Shown here one piece after another: positions 1-13,479 of a stretch of 64,000 nt of DNA; within the stretch, counting starts at the first letter, position 1, and every line of letters begins with the position of its first letter. Under the pieces are notes generated by a model. That model was not told where the DNA came from. It saw only the letters and a list, made by a program, of their open reading frames with translations, and made no database searches. A program made the position numbers and the translations under genes. The DNA comes from Perkinsus marinus ATCC 50983 (Eukaryota; Perkinsozoa; Perkinsida; Perkinsidae), in the NCBI RefSeq assembly GCF_000006405.1, contig NW_003200768.1, forward strand, positions 124,039 through 188,038, in the 5' to 3' direction.

Positions 1-890
1 ATAACTTCCTCTGATTCAATAAGTCAAACAGCTTCCCACAGTAGATCTCGTAGAAGGACACCTGGCCAGAACACCACTACGATCGAGCTAAGAGAGCTCA
101 TTACCCTTATCGTTAGCTCGTCTTTGCTCGATGGGTGAGCGGAATGAGCCTGGTGATTGTATCTACTTCACCGAATATTCTATTACTTCGTACAAACAAC
201 CATCAAATCTCCCTGTTGGACCCAAATGTCGCGTAGACATCTAACAGATTCCTCAAGGCCCCATGCATCGCCTCGAACACACAGCCGAGTGAAAAGAGAC
301 AGTGACAGCTATTCGCTTCATCCTCTATTCCCCTCCCCATATAACCTCTCTAACTCCGTAAAGATATCATTTCCAGCCAGCGCAAAGAGGCCTGACTACA
401 GTCAGTCTGTCAAGATCCTCTCGGCTGTTATCACCTGGTGTAGCATTAGATGGCTCGTGGCATCCAAGCATAGTATAAGTTTTCCCACTGCCTGTCTGAC
501 CATATGCGAACACAGTGCACTTGGCCTTTCGAGTGAATAATGCCGACACCAGGGGACGAACGCATACGTTATACCTGTTGATGCTCTCACAATAGTACTA
601 TAAGACACGCGCAAGCAATCCTGACTACAGTTCAGCATTGGTCGTTTCCTCAGAAAAAGCCTCATCGAACTGGAACGTATGCTCCTCGACGTATCTACAC
701 TCCGAGTTCTACTCTCACCATACAACGGTGTTGTCAGCTACTTAGTGAGGTCCACCTTGAGCTTGGGCTCACTAACCACGACGGCCCCATCCCGACAAGC
801 TACCACATCGCCTCCTCCCCTCGCTGCCAGCTCCCGCCGGTTCAACGGCCGTTTTCTGAGGCACATCAGAAGACATACTGCCAAGTGTGG
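1..890 (-). CDS. Kinesin-13 family motor protein, 3' part of the motor domain cut by window start
   Basis: ATP-driven microtubule motor of the depolymerising kinesin-13 (KIF2/MCAK) type. Reading the minus strand, exons give in order [17 protein letters not shown], the [20 protein letters not shown] segment (kinesin-13 proteins have a very similar VVVHEP-KVDLTKYLE stretch), [19 protein letters not shown], then the P-loop [14 protein letters not shown] near 480-510, an [16 protein letters not shown] helix near 330-380 and [15 protein letters not shown] at the very edge (about 5-50). Small GT-AG introns separate these blocks; one between KVDLTK and YVEEH keeps frame exactly. The N-terminal part upstream of about 890 and everything after the SFYEIY strand are not resolved or lie outside the window. 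Motor identity is secure; the kinesin-13 subclass rests on the neck-proximal motifs. Confidence 0.85.
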
Positions 891-1731
891 AGGGATCCAA
901 CAACAGGAGACTATTCAGAAATCGAAATCAATGGTATCAACTCTGACTCTCCTACTTTCTTCAACAACGAGTAGTTACTTTCACATACCGCTCAAGCGAC
1001 TTAGTTACCGCGAATGGACATGACTACCTGCACGTAACCCGTATCTTGGGAGGAGCTGATGGAGACCCTCCCCCATTATTGCCCGCTCCGTTCACGGAGA
1101 TGTCAGCACTGCTGCCGAGGGCTCCAGGCGGTCCTCTACCCGCTTGATTAGTCGGTGTCACTGAGCCATTCTTTCGAAGATGATTAACCCGAGCCGCTCC
1201 TCCACTGGACTGACCACGGAGAGTACTATAAGGTTATGAGTGGCCCACCCAACACCTCAGGCCTGTCCATTGATGTTCGGGTAGGAGACCTTGTCCTGGC
1301 CTTGGATTCTGGAACTGGAAATCTTATGATGTTCTGCTCTGCCGAATTATGCATTCAATCGACTCAAAAGAATAGAGCCTTCCCTAGTCTCTCCAACAGA
1401 GTGCTTTGACTGGAGCCCTTCTCCCAGGGTCACATTTAGTTTCTACTTGAGACGTGTATAAACCATCGAGTATATCGATCAGCTAGGCGCGCGCTAAAAT
1501 TCTGCGCACTAGACTCATGACACTGACAGCTCAACACCGAGTTGATTATTGATTCCCATGCGTAAAATCGTAATTAACGAGTATATGATCGCTGACCACG
1601 GCTTCCGTAAACTACAACAGCATCACGATCATCACAGACGTACTAACAGGAAGGGGGTGTGCTCCACGATCTCAGACGAGACAAATAATACACACATAAG
1701 GTGGAAATACAAATTAAAGTACTATTGCAAA
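891..1731. other. No gene assigned
   Basis: Open frames here are short and not convincing. The N-terminal exons of the kinesin-13 gene probably lie in this stretch on the minus strand, but I could not identify them. Confidence 0.4.
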
Positions 1732-3771
1732 TCAGGGAACGGCCTTGGGCACGCGGCCATTCAAGAACTGTTTGAACATATGCAGACTTTCGACTGGTTT
1801 ATCCTTGGGGACCATATGGCCAGCATTCGACACACGGAGGAACGCAAAGTTTTTATACTGTCGCATGGAGCCCACGACGATCTCGGAAATAGAATTGTCT
1901 GAAATTGAGAAACACTCGAACCACCAGGCAATCGAGAGTTGACCCACCGCCGAGTCCAACAGCAGGGGCGATGAACTCCTGATAAGGGGCTACTTGAAAG
2001 TCGTCCTTATGACCCCACAGGAGCTTCTCGGTCCATGCTTTATTGCCGAGCCAGTTACAAGGATAGTCTTGGTCACCAGCATAGATAAGTACTTTAAGTC
2101 CCATGGCCAGAAGAGGCGGAACTAGGTCATCATAGGTCTGTAGGAAATCGTTGGGAGTAAGCGTCTTGTAAACCTGATCACTCTTCACTGGAGGGAGTCG
2201 ACAAGTGACCACCTACTTCAATACTGACCGCCTCCCATTCCTTCAGAGCTCCAAGTTCACGCCTTATTTTCGGGTTATTCAACCATGTGTTGATATTAGT
2301 CCAATCATAGCGACCCTTAAGACGCAGATCATACCTATATACACAACCAGCAACAAAACCAACAGCTACCAGTGGCTTACATATTATATCCTGCCGCTAT
2401 CACTGGGGCCATCAGCTCAGTTGTGAAGTTGTTCCAAGCGGCTTCGCACACCTGCCAAAGACTCTGTCGAATAACACCATGCCTCGATTGACCGTTACTT
2501 ACGCCTTTATCGCCAGTTCTGTCACATTTAGCGATGTCATGAGCGATACCATCGACCTTGGACTGCATCCTCTGATAGGTGTCAAAGTCAATAACAGAGG
2601 GAGCTGTACCAGAGTCATAGGCCTACAACAGAGAGCCAATTCTCACGGCATCCACAGAACGAAAGCTGACCATCTTCGGCAACCATTTAATTTGCTCAAT
2701 GGTGTTAGTCATGCCGTTGCCAATGGCCATCCCCTTCATGTCAATCGGTATTCGTCCATTTGGTGCTGAAACGAGACCATGTATATAGGTAGGAGCGAAG
2801 TCCCAGAGTCTCACCCTCGCCGATAGCGAGCTTGGTATTATGTTCCACAACAGTGTTAACAACAGCAGGCACATAATGGCCGCCATAAGACTCCCCGACA
2901 ACGTGGACATCTTTGTTGTAGTCAGGGAAGTGCGTGAAGAAGGTTTGCATGAAGTGATACATGTCCTCGCCAACTTCCTTCTCATCAGCGTCATATGATC
3001 CACCAATAGAGAAACCCGTACCTAAGGCATTCTCAATACAATTGAGGATTCTCAACAACAAGTGCTGACCAGCAGGCTGATCCACCCAAACCATATTGCT
3101 AGCCTCGGTCCAACTGTAGGGGTTGTACACAGTATCAGTTCCGTTAGAATTCACAGTACACGGACCATTCTCAGCTAGTAACTAAGGAGCAGTATCAAGA
3201 CCAACACGAGGAGCTTGTTGCTCACCGCAAGCATTGAACTAGCTCCGGGACCACCACTAAGCCAGAATGTTGTCGGCGCAGTCTTAGGAGAATGACGAGC
3301 TTCGAAGAACCAGAAGAAGTACCTTCAAGCGACCACTGTGGATAGAAACCATTTCTAATCACTTTACTTCTTATTCGAAGCTGCGTCGACAACGAAGTAG
3401 CCACTAGCTTGATTGACACTTGTATCACACAGCTTGGGTCTACTGATGGTCATACTGAATGCCGCATTATCAACAGTGTGGTAGAGTTGTTGTTGCGAGT
3501 TTCCCGCGAGGTTGCCAGAGCCTACCGAGTGACCAGTACTAACACCACGGCCTATGTAAGGACCAGGATCACCTTCGATAATAGGGGGATAACGCATAGG
3601 CGTTCCCGTCATATAAATCGTGAAGGACACAACCAATAGAGTGGCGGTAATAACAAGCATGACTCTGCCTTTGGTGAGCCTCCCACCTTTCCCTCCCTCT
3701 CGGGCTAGGCCAGCCTCAAGCAAGGGAGAAGTTAGAGGAGGTAATGCTTCTGTAGTGGATCGTGGGGCCAT
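1732..3771 (-). CDS. Serine carboxypeptidase-like protein (peptidase S10) with N-terminal membrane anchor
   Basis: Removes C-terminal residues from peptides, normally in lysosome, vacuole or the secretory route. Family motifs appear in the right order on the minus strand: oxyanion-hole WLSGGPGAS, the [13 protein letters not shown] block, the nucleophile motif [15 protein letters not shown], the Asp region [17 protein letters not shown] and the His motif [15 protein letters not shown] followed by a normal C-terminus and stop at 1732. Ser, Asp and His of the triad are therefore all present. The chosen start at 3771 gives a cytosolic, basic N-terminus followed by one hydrophobic stretch at about residues 37-56, so the protein is predicted to be a type II membrane protein, unlike the usual signal-peptide form. 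The gene is split by several small introns; not every junction was resolved. Confidence 0.85.
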
Positions 3772-4763
3772 AGACAATACAAACCAATTCTCAATCTTAC
3801 AGCAACAGACTACACAACAGTAGATACACCCCCGCTCTACGAAGTGTGTGACATACTGACACAATTAACTCCGAGTGAAACTCATGAAAACGCACACAGA
3901 ACGTTATGTGTGCTTGGCAAGTCCCTGTCACAGCTCGTAGTGCACAAGGGGCCAGAAGATGCGACTGTCTACTAGACGGTATACAAAGCCGATATCAGTG
4001 AATCTTGGACGCAACGTGTAGGAGCTCGGAGCGCCGTGGATACCGGACACCAGCATAGGGCCTCGGCCAGTATTAATGCACCACAGTGTATGAAGCTGAT
4101 TAGAATCAAACTCCAAGGCTTAGCATAAACCACGTTAGGAGCGATAAAGTTTCCACTCCGTCTGTGCGCGCGTGTGGTCCTGATTTCGAGTCGTACGCAG
4201 GCACAGGATCACGCGTCACAACATAGGAAAACCTAAGAACACCGTATGCCACTAAATGTAATGGATTGCGAGGAGTCAAACTTCAACGTAACGGGGACTA
4301 GACTCAGATCGTTGGAGTACACACCGAGCTCTTCATAACCAAACAATAATGGGTTACCCATTCTTCTGCATTCCGTGACAAATAACCTCTCCAAAACTAA
4401 GCCTCGCACAAGGGATACTTTCCTCTCCGTGTGTAGTAGCATCATGTGCAATCGGCTGGTAGCCTACGGAGATCGCCAACCTCAATCTCTGCATGGTCAC
4501 CATCAGTGTCGAACCATCATAGGTCTCCAGTGGAGTAGATCCATTCACGAACGCTAGAGCCCAGGATCAGACTATCCGCAGTGCGTTTTCCCATTCTATC
4601 ACGAAGAACATAAAGAGCTGTATAGTCAAATCGAGAAGGGAGGCAATCGACGGAAGCACTACTGCTATTGAAAGAACACAACACATGGAACAGTACCCAG
4701 GCAGACTTAACAAAAGATAATGGGATATAACCAATAGTCACATAAATGATACTCCTTCTCAAT
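3772..4763. other. Unassigned region with coding-like minus-strand stretches
   Basis: Between the carboxypeptidase and the P4-ATPase there are minus-strand stretches that read like protein, for example VSGIHGAPSSYTLRPRF near 4020 and EELGVYSNDLSLVPVTL near 4320, interrupted by stops and with no clear splice pattern. I do not recognise a family and cannot join them into a gene. They may be exons of a small gene or 3' untranslated sequence of the ATPase. Confidence 0.25.
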
Positions 4764-7700
4764 TCACTCGTTGGAGGTAGGTGATGACACATGCGTAGTG
4801 GCCAAGAGCTCCACACTATCATTGTCTGGGTCGTGGTATACGTATCGAGTTCTCTCCGGCGCACGGCCACCATTTCTTGCATACGCCCGGAGGAGCTTCC
4901 TGTGGTGCGGCGGACAACAGCATCGACGAATTTGCTTCCACGCATGGACCTGACATGATGCGAAATTCCAACCCGAGAATACAGCGAACCTTGCGAAGGA
5001 GTTGCCTCAGGCTACTATTACAACAACAGACGATAGTTCACAGCTCACGGACTCTACTGCCAGCCTTGTCTTCCACTACTTACCGGTATCCAGCTCACGG
5101 CTGTTATAACTGCCACCTTCCACAAAAAATCAATGGAGAAAATGGTATCCAGGTCGAAGTTGGAGCGCAGTATGAATATCGAGTATACATATATCACGAT
5201 GCTCAACAGCTCCGCTACTATCATTAAAGGATGCCAATTCGGATGGACCTACCAAATATATGCCGGGCTATAAACTTGGGAAACCCTCGTCGCAATACTG
5301 ACCTCCGAAGCAACATTGAGCAGCTCGCTGATGACCAGTGACGTGAAAGCAACGGCAACAAGCGAGCTTGTTATGAGCTCGTTACCAAAGAGGATAACAG
5401 TAAGCACCATGATAGCAGAACCCTGATAAACGGACTTCCATACCCAACCAAGAAAAGCTTTGAGAGACATCTGCCGGCCACGACGACTGATAGCATAGAG
5501 CTCCGGGTACTGGTACACGACCGTGTCTTCGAGGTCAGTATAGAGGCAGAGTGAGAACACGGGAGCAGTGGTGTAGTATCTAATACGATATAATCACCGA
5601 GATTGGTGACGCCGATGCTATCCCTCCCCTACGTGCTGTATCCAATCATCAGCCAACCTTGGAACAACGGCAATGCTATGAAGTAGAACATAGCAGAGAA
5701 TATAACTTGCATAACAGCAATCACCAAACCACGATGGATGACGAATAGGGACATTCGGGCGGACTGTAGATAGCAGTTACGTCCATGCCACAGTAGGAGC
5801 CGATGCAGGGATCTGAGACAACAACCGAGCATATGACGATACAGAGAGCCGGCTGTACCCGACTAACTCACCGGAATTCAAGGATACTGAAATCGGCTGC
5901 AAGGCTGGCCTGCATGCCTTCCTTCCCAACGATACCCACCCCGACATCCGCTGCTTGTATCATACCTTGTCATGGGATAATCACCAGAGATAGAGCCAGG
6001 CAATCAACCCTACCAACATCGTTGCCTCCATCGCCGATAGCGAGCGTTCGTTGGCCGTTATCATACCTGATAATGACCGAGCCAGATGGCTGGGATAGAG
6101 CGGGATCAGAGGAGCTTACTTCTTGATAGCACGGACCACCTCTGACTTCTGTGATGGGCTACAACGGCAACATACCACAGCAGGAGCATCCTTTATCAAC
6201 TCGACAAATTCAGATGTATAAAGTCCTGTTGATAGCACCATTGCCAGCACCTACGACAACGATAGCGCCATGTCACTCTTAATAGTACTGCCACTCACTG
6301 TGCCGTCAATGACGACCACCGTATCACTGAGGCCCTCCATCTTAGCATTGCGAGCCTCTCGAAGATCCGCCAGTGCATCGATGGCGCTGTGTACCTTATA
6401 ACAATAATGAACATCCACTATTGATGCCAACATCTTTCTTACATGGCTCGCCTCCAGCCTCAGAAGCGATTGCTCAGGGGACTTCAGTGCGGTAGAGATC
6501 GCGATACATATTGCAGTGTCTATCTTATCACCCGTCAGCATCCATACCTAAGGTATCAATGACCACCATCACTAAGTACGAACCCTTCTCCGACGTACTT
6601 TAATCTTCGCCACACGCAAGCTTTCGATCACCGGTGCCACATCGTCTTGCAGCATATCTTCAACGCCCGTCAAGCAGACCTTCCACAGATTCCATCACAC
6701 CAACCATCCGACGTTACGAGTTACCAGCTCCAGGTTCGTCTCCAAATAACGGTCCACTATCTCAGCTAGCTTTTCCTCTCTCTGTTCGCTCACATCCAAC
6801 GTAGCATCCTTGTATGCCGCTTCGAATTCCTCACAGCCTTCCCTTGTCATCCTCTTCATCGCAACCACCAACGTCCTCAATCCTACAGCGATGCCCTTGC
6901 TGAGACAACCAAAGTTTTGCCTCACCATGACACGCATAGTCGTCCACAACTTCCTCCATATAGGCATTCTTCTTCCCATGCTCCGCTACTCTAGGTATCA
7001 TCACTGAATCCGCGCCTTTCATAAGGTACATATATTGACCCGATATCTGACACCACAGTAGCATTTGCATTTAAGCCTATTCCAATTTTCGACCAAGGAT
7101 AGCTTAGTGACGGGCGAGTGCTGGGGTCGGAAAACACATACGGTGTCAACGCTGCAACACCTACTTCCTCCTTGACAAGGATACCCATACGTTTCCTGTC
7201 TGATGAGAACGGGAGACATTCGACTATATCATAGCGTAGCTGGGGTCTACCAGTGATGTTCAAGCATTCTAATATCTGCAGCGAGTGGTACGAAGTCCGT
7301 CATTTGGCCAAATATGCTCACTATACAATCATCGTCTCTCCTTATCAGCTTGATCCCACACTCTCGGGCGTACTTCACGAGCGCTGCCTCATCAGGACTA
7401 GGAGCCTGCAGCGTCCAGTCGTCCGAGCCAGCGGTCTCTACTGGTGTCACATTGTGACACAGTGCTAAAGTCACTATAGCGATGAGGAGCTCTGAACAAA
7501 CAATTATTAATGAGTCTTCAATAACATCATATCAACTCACCCAACCCTCGGGCTTCCTCTTCTTTTCCACCTCTTTGTCCAGTAGATCGAGACCCGAAGA
7601 CCCCTGGACTAGGCCGAGCCGACAAAATACGCCGAAGTACTCTCGTTATCATCTAAGAACAACAACCCTCATAACATCGGACAAGGACCGCAGTCATCTT

Positions 7701-10034
7701 GACATTGAATGCTTAGTATAGTAGCGTACTCAATGGCATACCATAGAAATCTGTTGGGTATCAGCATCGCTGCTGTATNNNNNNNNNNNNNNNNNNNNNN
7801 NNNNNNNNNNNNNNNNNNNNNNNNNNNNNNNNNNNNNNNNNNNNNNNNNNNNNNNNNNNNNNNNNNNNNNNNNNNNNNTGCACGAGACGTTATGAGATGA
7901 CAGACGAATAACACACGCGTGGTATATAGCCATCCGAGCTACTCATACCCTATACCATGCAATTTGAAGTCTCATCGAACGACACCAGTACGATGGACAC
8001 CAACTATAACAGTCCCTCAACATCCTCTCGAAATCACATATCGCAAATTGTACTAGTGATATAGTTGAGGTAATACAAAAAGGATAATCACCACCCTCCA
8101 AAGGTACCTTAGCACAGAAGTCGACTTGCTTGTCGAGTAAACACGTCTTATCATCAGATGCGTTGTCATCATAGCTCATAACAGTACGACTGTCCACTCC
8201 AGTATACACTACTAGACCGTACACTGGCCCGTGTGTGACCACAGTATTCGCCCACAGGGTGTTTTCAAGGCCCAAGGCTTCACTTTGGACATCATTATCA
8301 CCAAGTTTACGAAGAGATAGTCGACCAAGGAATTTGTAGATGCTCATCTGAGGCGCCTCCACCCTGAACAAAGAAAGAATGACAACCATCGCACGGGACC
8401 AATCAAGCGGATTGATATCAAAGAGAAAAACAAAGTCAATGCCAGACTACATCGCGAGGAGACCGACGATAGTCTTATCTACTTAGCGCATATCTGGACA
8501 TCGCCACAGAGATCTCTCCATCCCTCGAGATCCTGGGTCAACGAGGGCGCCTTCCTAGGCTTCCAATCCTTCTCTCCATCGAGTTGATCTGTTCCTGAAA
8601 AGTGTTGGAAATATATCGATGGAATGGTTTGTAAATTGTGGCATGCATAGATGGGGTCTCAGATGGTTAACAATTCTCTCACCGTCTGGAACTTTTTGAA
8701 TGAAATCAAATATTCATATAATGAATGCTTATAAAATAAATGTTCATGAAATCAGTGTTCATAAAATCGATGTTCATGCCATCTGGTTTAAAATGTGATG
8801 GCAAAAACATAGATAATCCACTCGCTCGGCTCAGTTGATATGAACAGCACTTGTCGTATTTCAAGTCGCAGCTTTAAACACGAACTACAGGTTCACCCAC
8901 GATTAACGGTCAAGAGTATCACTCTTTTACTTCATTATATAATAGCTCATCATTACATGTAATCCTTGTTGAAGTTTTAGCGCGAAACACTACTCATTTT
9001 TCGGGGGGATGCCCAATTTTCGTCAAGAACAACGCTCCTTGGAGTATGATACGATCCTCACATTCTAATCACATACGACTCTGCTGTCTATGTCCAGGAA
9101 CCACTTACGTATGTACGTCTGGCCGTTCTTTCCCTCCTGCTCCCCAAATTCCGTCCGTAATAATATCATATCAGCTGGGACCCGCTCATTGGTGAGGACC
9201 TATAACAGCGCCAAATAATCGCTATCGCCACAATTCTTTTCACGCGCCATAAAATTCCTCCCTCACCTGGAGAACATCTCCAACCTTAATATCAGCGCTG
9301 GCGACTTTCTCTAGATCTCCGACAGCCGTATTGACCCTCGTATACTTCTTGCTATTCACTGCCTTATCACGACGCCACCTGAACAGTGCCAGCAAGCTCC
9401 CTTGACCGCACTGTGGAGATTTCGGGATTAAAACAAAGATACTCACCGTTTGATATCATCACTCGCTTCCTTCAACATAGTACACAACAAGACGAATACA
9501 AGAGGTCCGATATAAGTAAATAACGGCCCAACCTGGGGGGACATGTACACTCAACGTGAGAAACGCAGTCGTACCCGTAGCGGCGGTAATGATTGCGTTA
9601 CCGCTAGAACCAGGAAGAAAAAGTTAAAGAAGAACTTGAACTGCTGAGCGAACACCATAGGCACAAACGACATCACAGTGTACTTCGTGCTTGCAACAAC
9701 ATTAGATACTTTCCGTAGGAACTGAATAACCGATTCACCAAGGCATCACCACATGGGGCCAGGCTACCTTCATTTCCCCATCTTCATCAACAACGATGGG
9801 TCTATTAGTTCGTCGGTCGTCAGTGCGGACCAGTCGGAAGCCCGTCTCCTTCACTTTCCTCCGAGGACACAAGCATCTACACAGCCGTTGACAAAAGCCG
9901 TCCTTCTGCACCATTGAGGGATCCACAAAGTCCCCACTAGGGCCGTCATCATAGACATCACTTTCATCGTCGCTGTCAGAGGGATCCTCAATGTCAGACT
10001 CTTGCCGTATGTACCCGTGAGGTGTAGACGGCAT
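4764..10034 (-). CDS. P4-ATPase (phospholipid flippase), ATP9/Neo1 class
   Basis: Moves phospholipids across Golgi or endosomal membranes using ATP. Minus-strand blocks follow the ATP9/Neo1 order: acidic N-terminus from the ATG at 10034, actuator region, the P4 signature [15 protein letters not shown] near 8540-8592, the segment [17 protein letters not shown] near 8250, [10 protein letters not shown] and [15 protein letters not shown] near 7370-7470, KGADSVMI near 7020, [11 protein letters not shown] near 6520, GDGGNDV spliced to [20 protein letters not shown] near 5920-6035, then [19 protein letters not shown] and a [14 protein letters not shown] transmembrane block. The C-terminal [15 protein letters not shown] matches the basic tail of ATP9 proteins; the stop is at 4764-4766. 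The intron at 5966-6013 is 48 nt. The phosphorylated DKTGT motif is not visible and most likely falls in or near the N gap. Class 2 P4-ATPases work without a CDC50 subunit; whether that holds here is inference. Confidence 0.88.
7779..7878. other. Assembly gap of 100 N
   Basis: Exactly 100 N, a conventional placeholder for a gap of unknown size. It interrupts the P4-ATPase between the actuator-domain exons and the nucleotide-binding domain, where the DKTGT phosphorylation motif is expected. Confidence 0.95.
8695..8790. repeat. Degenerate short tandem repeat based on GTTCAT/ATTCAT
   Basis: AT-rich tract in a P4-ATPase intron with a repeated ATGTTCATRAAATC-like unit of about 17 nt, seen at least three times with variation (GTTCATGAAATCAGT, GTTCATAAAATCGAT, GTTCATGCCATC). 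Confidence 0.6.
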
Positions 10035-13000
10035 ATGAACAAACTAAGCGAATCAGTCATTATTCAAAGGCCACCGGGAAAACACAACAAGGAGAATGTG
10101 AATATCAACACGCGATTTTCCTGTCAAGAACTGCAAGTCGGTGCTGGGGCTCAGTCGATGCCTTTGCCCTCACTCTCCTTCATATTACGTGGCGGGGCCT
10201 CTCATAGCATTTTGGTGCTTCCACTGATGCCACTCCACATGTAGGCAAAAATTCCGGTATCACGATACGGTATAGCAGTGATCCACATAAAAGGAAAATT
10301 TTGTAGTAGTCATGTATCCCCTGATATCATGCGATTCGATGTAACAACGTGATAACGGACAAGTACGGGAATCCAGAGAGTTCGTGCGTGGGACCATTTA
10401 TAATGTACCATTTTCACTGTAGCTAATGACAGGGAATCACCGAGAATGGCAAATCCTCCTATATACCGAATACTGGAGACTCACCGGAATTTCGTGAAAA
10501 TCGGAAACATCGATAACTAACACATGCCTAGGATGGTGAACAATATAATACAAATCAATAGATCCAGACCGATGCTGGAATATATGTTCGCTTTCCTCAC
10601 CTGAGCTCAAGAGTTCCCCCACTAATTATACAAGTTTATATACGAATTCGGGTAATACTGTACAGAAACCGACGAGAATTCTCCAAAATATCCTCAGAAT
10701 TTTCATATTGTCACCAACACATGTAGTTGACAATGTACATCTTTTGCCACACTGCTCCTGAGAAGTGTCAGCTGTTGATGACTTTTTTACACCAGTACTC
10801 CTAATAATGCACATTTTCCCATTTTTGCAGCTTCAATGGCTCGCAGTGGAAGTGCGGGCCCACCGACAGGAAGGTCATGAGGATCACTCTGAAACTACCA
10901 CATACGGCTCTTCTTATTCGTAAGTCGAATAAAAAGAGACGCATAAAACCACTCGATGATCAACAACTCAGTCACATACTCAACGGCTTGACTACGCGTA
11001 CAACACTCAACTGTGCAGCCCTACAAAGAGCGACCTCTCCAGCGCCGGGAACAAGGATCTCTTGCCATGTCTATTTGCACTACACTAGAACTGTTACTTT
11101 CTCCCCATCTCCACTATCCCAATACTCACTGTCACCACCATTGTAACCTGATGCCTACCAGTCCTTGCCCGAATCTGTTTATACAGCGTCGATGGCCGGA
11201 GCATCCCTGTATTGTTGTGTATACACGCTCTATTGAGAGACCCCCAGACTTTCCACTGAGACCCGGTTGAACTACATAAACTCAAGAGAGCCTTTCGGAA
11301 ATGACTCTTGTCTAAACGATACGGCAGCGTCGCTACTGCAAACGAGTGATGACCAATAATAGGGTATACTAGGCAACTCGAAGCTCTACCTTTTATCGTC
11401 ATGTAGAGTACAAGGGTGGCACCAGAGGCATACCTCAGACAAAGCAGTGAGAGCGGGGTAAAGGTAGTAGTAATAGCAGCAGCAACAGCAGCAGGCATAG
11501 CGCCTTGTGAGTACTAGAACGACGATTACAACGACGTTTCCACAAAAACAACAGACTAACACCACCAAGGTGAAGATACGAACAGAGAAATGACTAGCAG
11601 ACACCTAGAATCTATATAGAGATAGAAACAGTCAGCACTCAGGGCTGCTGACTACATATAGCCGTATCCAATATTACACTCTGCATAATAATAGAAGAAA
11701 AGAAATGTAGGAGTACCAGTGGTACAACTATGCGCCATGCTACATTTTCTATTAGGAAATCATAACTTCAACATATTCTTGAAGAAAGCAACAATGACAA
11801 AGATAGTACAGAAGACGCCGCACCCCCAGAGGCGCGTTGCCAAAAGTATCTTGAGCTCGTCATCGTAACTCTCAAGAACAAAGATGCGTCACCACTTCTC
11901 GACGCACGGAAAACTCGGGAAATAAATATTTCCGTGTTAGCAGAAGACGATGGAACAGCAGTAACAGCACTGGATAAGTTTCAGCCTAGTACAGCATAGT
12001 ATCATCATCGACATTCATAGCAATAGCAGTAGTTGTATGGACGGAGAAACAAATCTTCCACCAATAACTATATACTACTGATTGAGGAAAAACATTTGCA
12101 AACCCACTATCGTTATGGGGTATTTTATAATGGACCCAGTCACTGAGAAATTCGAATAAAGTTACTATTAGCACAGAAATGCAACCATGCGAAGACGGGG
12201 AGAGATGGTAGCAACGACAAGTGAAGAACGATTAACGCCAACGAGTGGCGAGTAGCATCGGCACAATGGTAGTATTATTCTGCATACAAGTATAACACAC
12301 AACAGCGAAAACCCTCTCCAAACCAGCACCGACCAGATGATCATCTTATACAATGTGCTAGCAATATGACATACATCAACACTTGTGTGATCGTACAGGG
12401 GCAGACCCCCCGATGGAAGCATTCGTGTCACCTCCACAACGGTACGATCAGCAATACTTGTAGAAATAACGGCAGTAGGAGCATACTCCATTTCTTGTCG
12501 AGAAAACGGAAACAAGCGAATAACAGAACAGATAGGCATATGAGAGCCTCGCTCTACTGCCCAGCCTCACAGAATTCGCGCGACCAGATAATAGGGATGA
12601 TAATACAGGACTAGTGGTCATCAAACGTGCACAATATCAAGGAAGAGATAACCCTTTGGTGGATAGGTAAATAGTCTTATGCGCTACGCGCACGCCCTTC
12701 TGATCGATTTCACCGTGCAACAGGAATCTCACAGGGTGTGCTATGGTAGTCGAGAATGAGCACTTAAAGCAGATCTTGATCGCACGGCATTGCCTCCATC
12801 CTAGCCAATAGGGCCTCTTCATCATCATCATCATCGTCTCTTACATCCAAATACGAACGACGGCGGCCTTGCTCAGAATAGAACCTATGTAAAACAAAAT
12901 CATCATGTGTAGTGGAAGGAGGTTATCAAGAACCAATTAAATACATATGGTATGCCCAGTAGCAGTATGCGTTTAACAGTCCAAATATGAGTACGAAAGT

Positions 13001-13479
13001 AGCGTGGATCTCCAGTGAGAGGTTTCTATTCCAATGCACATTAGAGACTTCCCCTCACATACAAAGGCTTGTGAGAATGTCAGTCAGATTTAACTTCGAA
13101 AATTCAATAAGACGGTCTAAACAAAATGCCCGACTTCTGTTGGTCACAGAGGGTAGTTCCAACCAAGCAGTAGATCTCAATCTCATCCCCCGTGTTCATG
13201 TCACTAAGCGAGTAAGTTGAAACCATCAAAGTGAAGCAATGCTTCTCTACTCGACTGCCAACTTGCCTCTACTATGAATCAGTAAGCATAGCACTAGTAG
13301 TATTCACTGACATACCACACAATATCCGCTATTCCGAGATACACTCTATTTGAAAAATCAACGAACTTAATATTTATTTAACTCTTATAAGTCCTTTGCA
13401 ACAACTGCTACAAAAATTTTCCATGGGAGTTTTTCTGTCGGCAAATTCTCAATAAGTACGATACTCTGCTCAAAGCTCC
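10035..13479. other. Gene-poor stretch, no confident gene
   Basis: Open frames are short and compositionally odd; the one near 11386-11604 on minus is a run of C and Y from low-complexity GCTGCTGTTGCT-type DNA. A minus-strand stretch at 12637-12890 contains FYSEQGRRRSYLDV and HPVRFLLHGEIDQKGVRV, which read like exons, but the frame changes between them and I could not find a gene. One copy of a dispersed repeat lies at 10621-10755. Confidence 0.4.
10621..10755. repeat. Dispersed repeat A, copy 1
   Basis: About 130 bp closely similar to 58291-58425 and, in its second half, to 16448-16535. Shared landmarks are CGAATTCGGGTA, TGTACAGAAA, CCTCAGAATT and TTGTCACCAACACATG followed by GGTTGAC or AGTTGAC. 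No open frame or terminal repeat was recognised. Confidence 0.7.

Noticed and set aside
11386-11604. Cys/Tyr-rich membrane-like ORF on minus
   Set aside because: Low-complexity GCT/GTA triplet DNA gives runs of C and Y; not a real protein.
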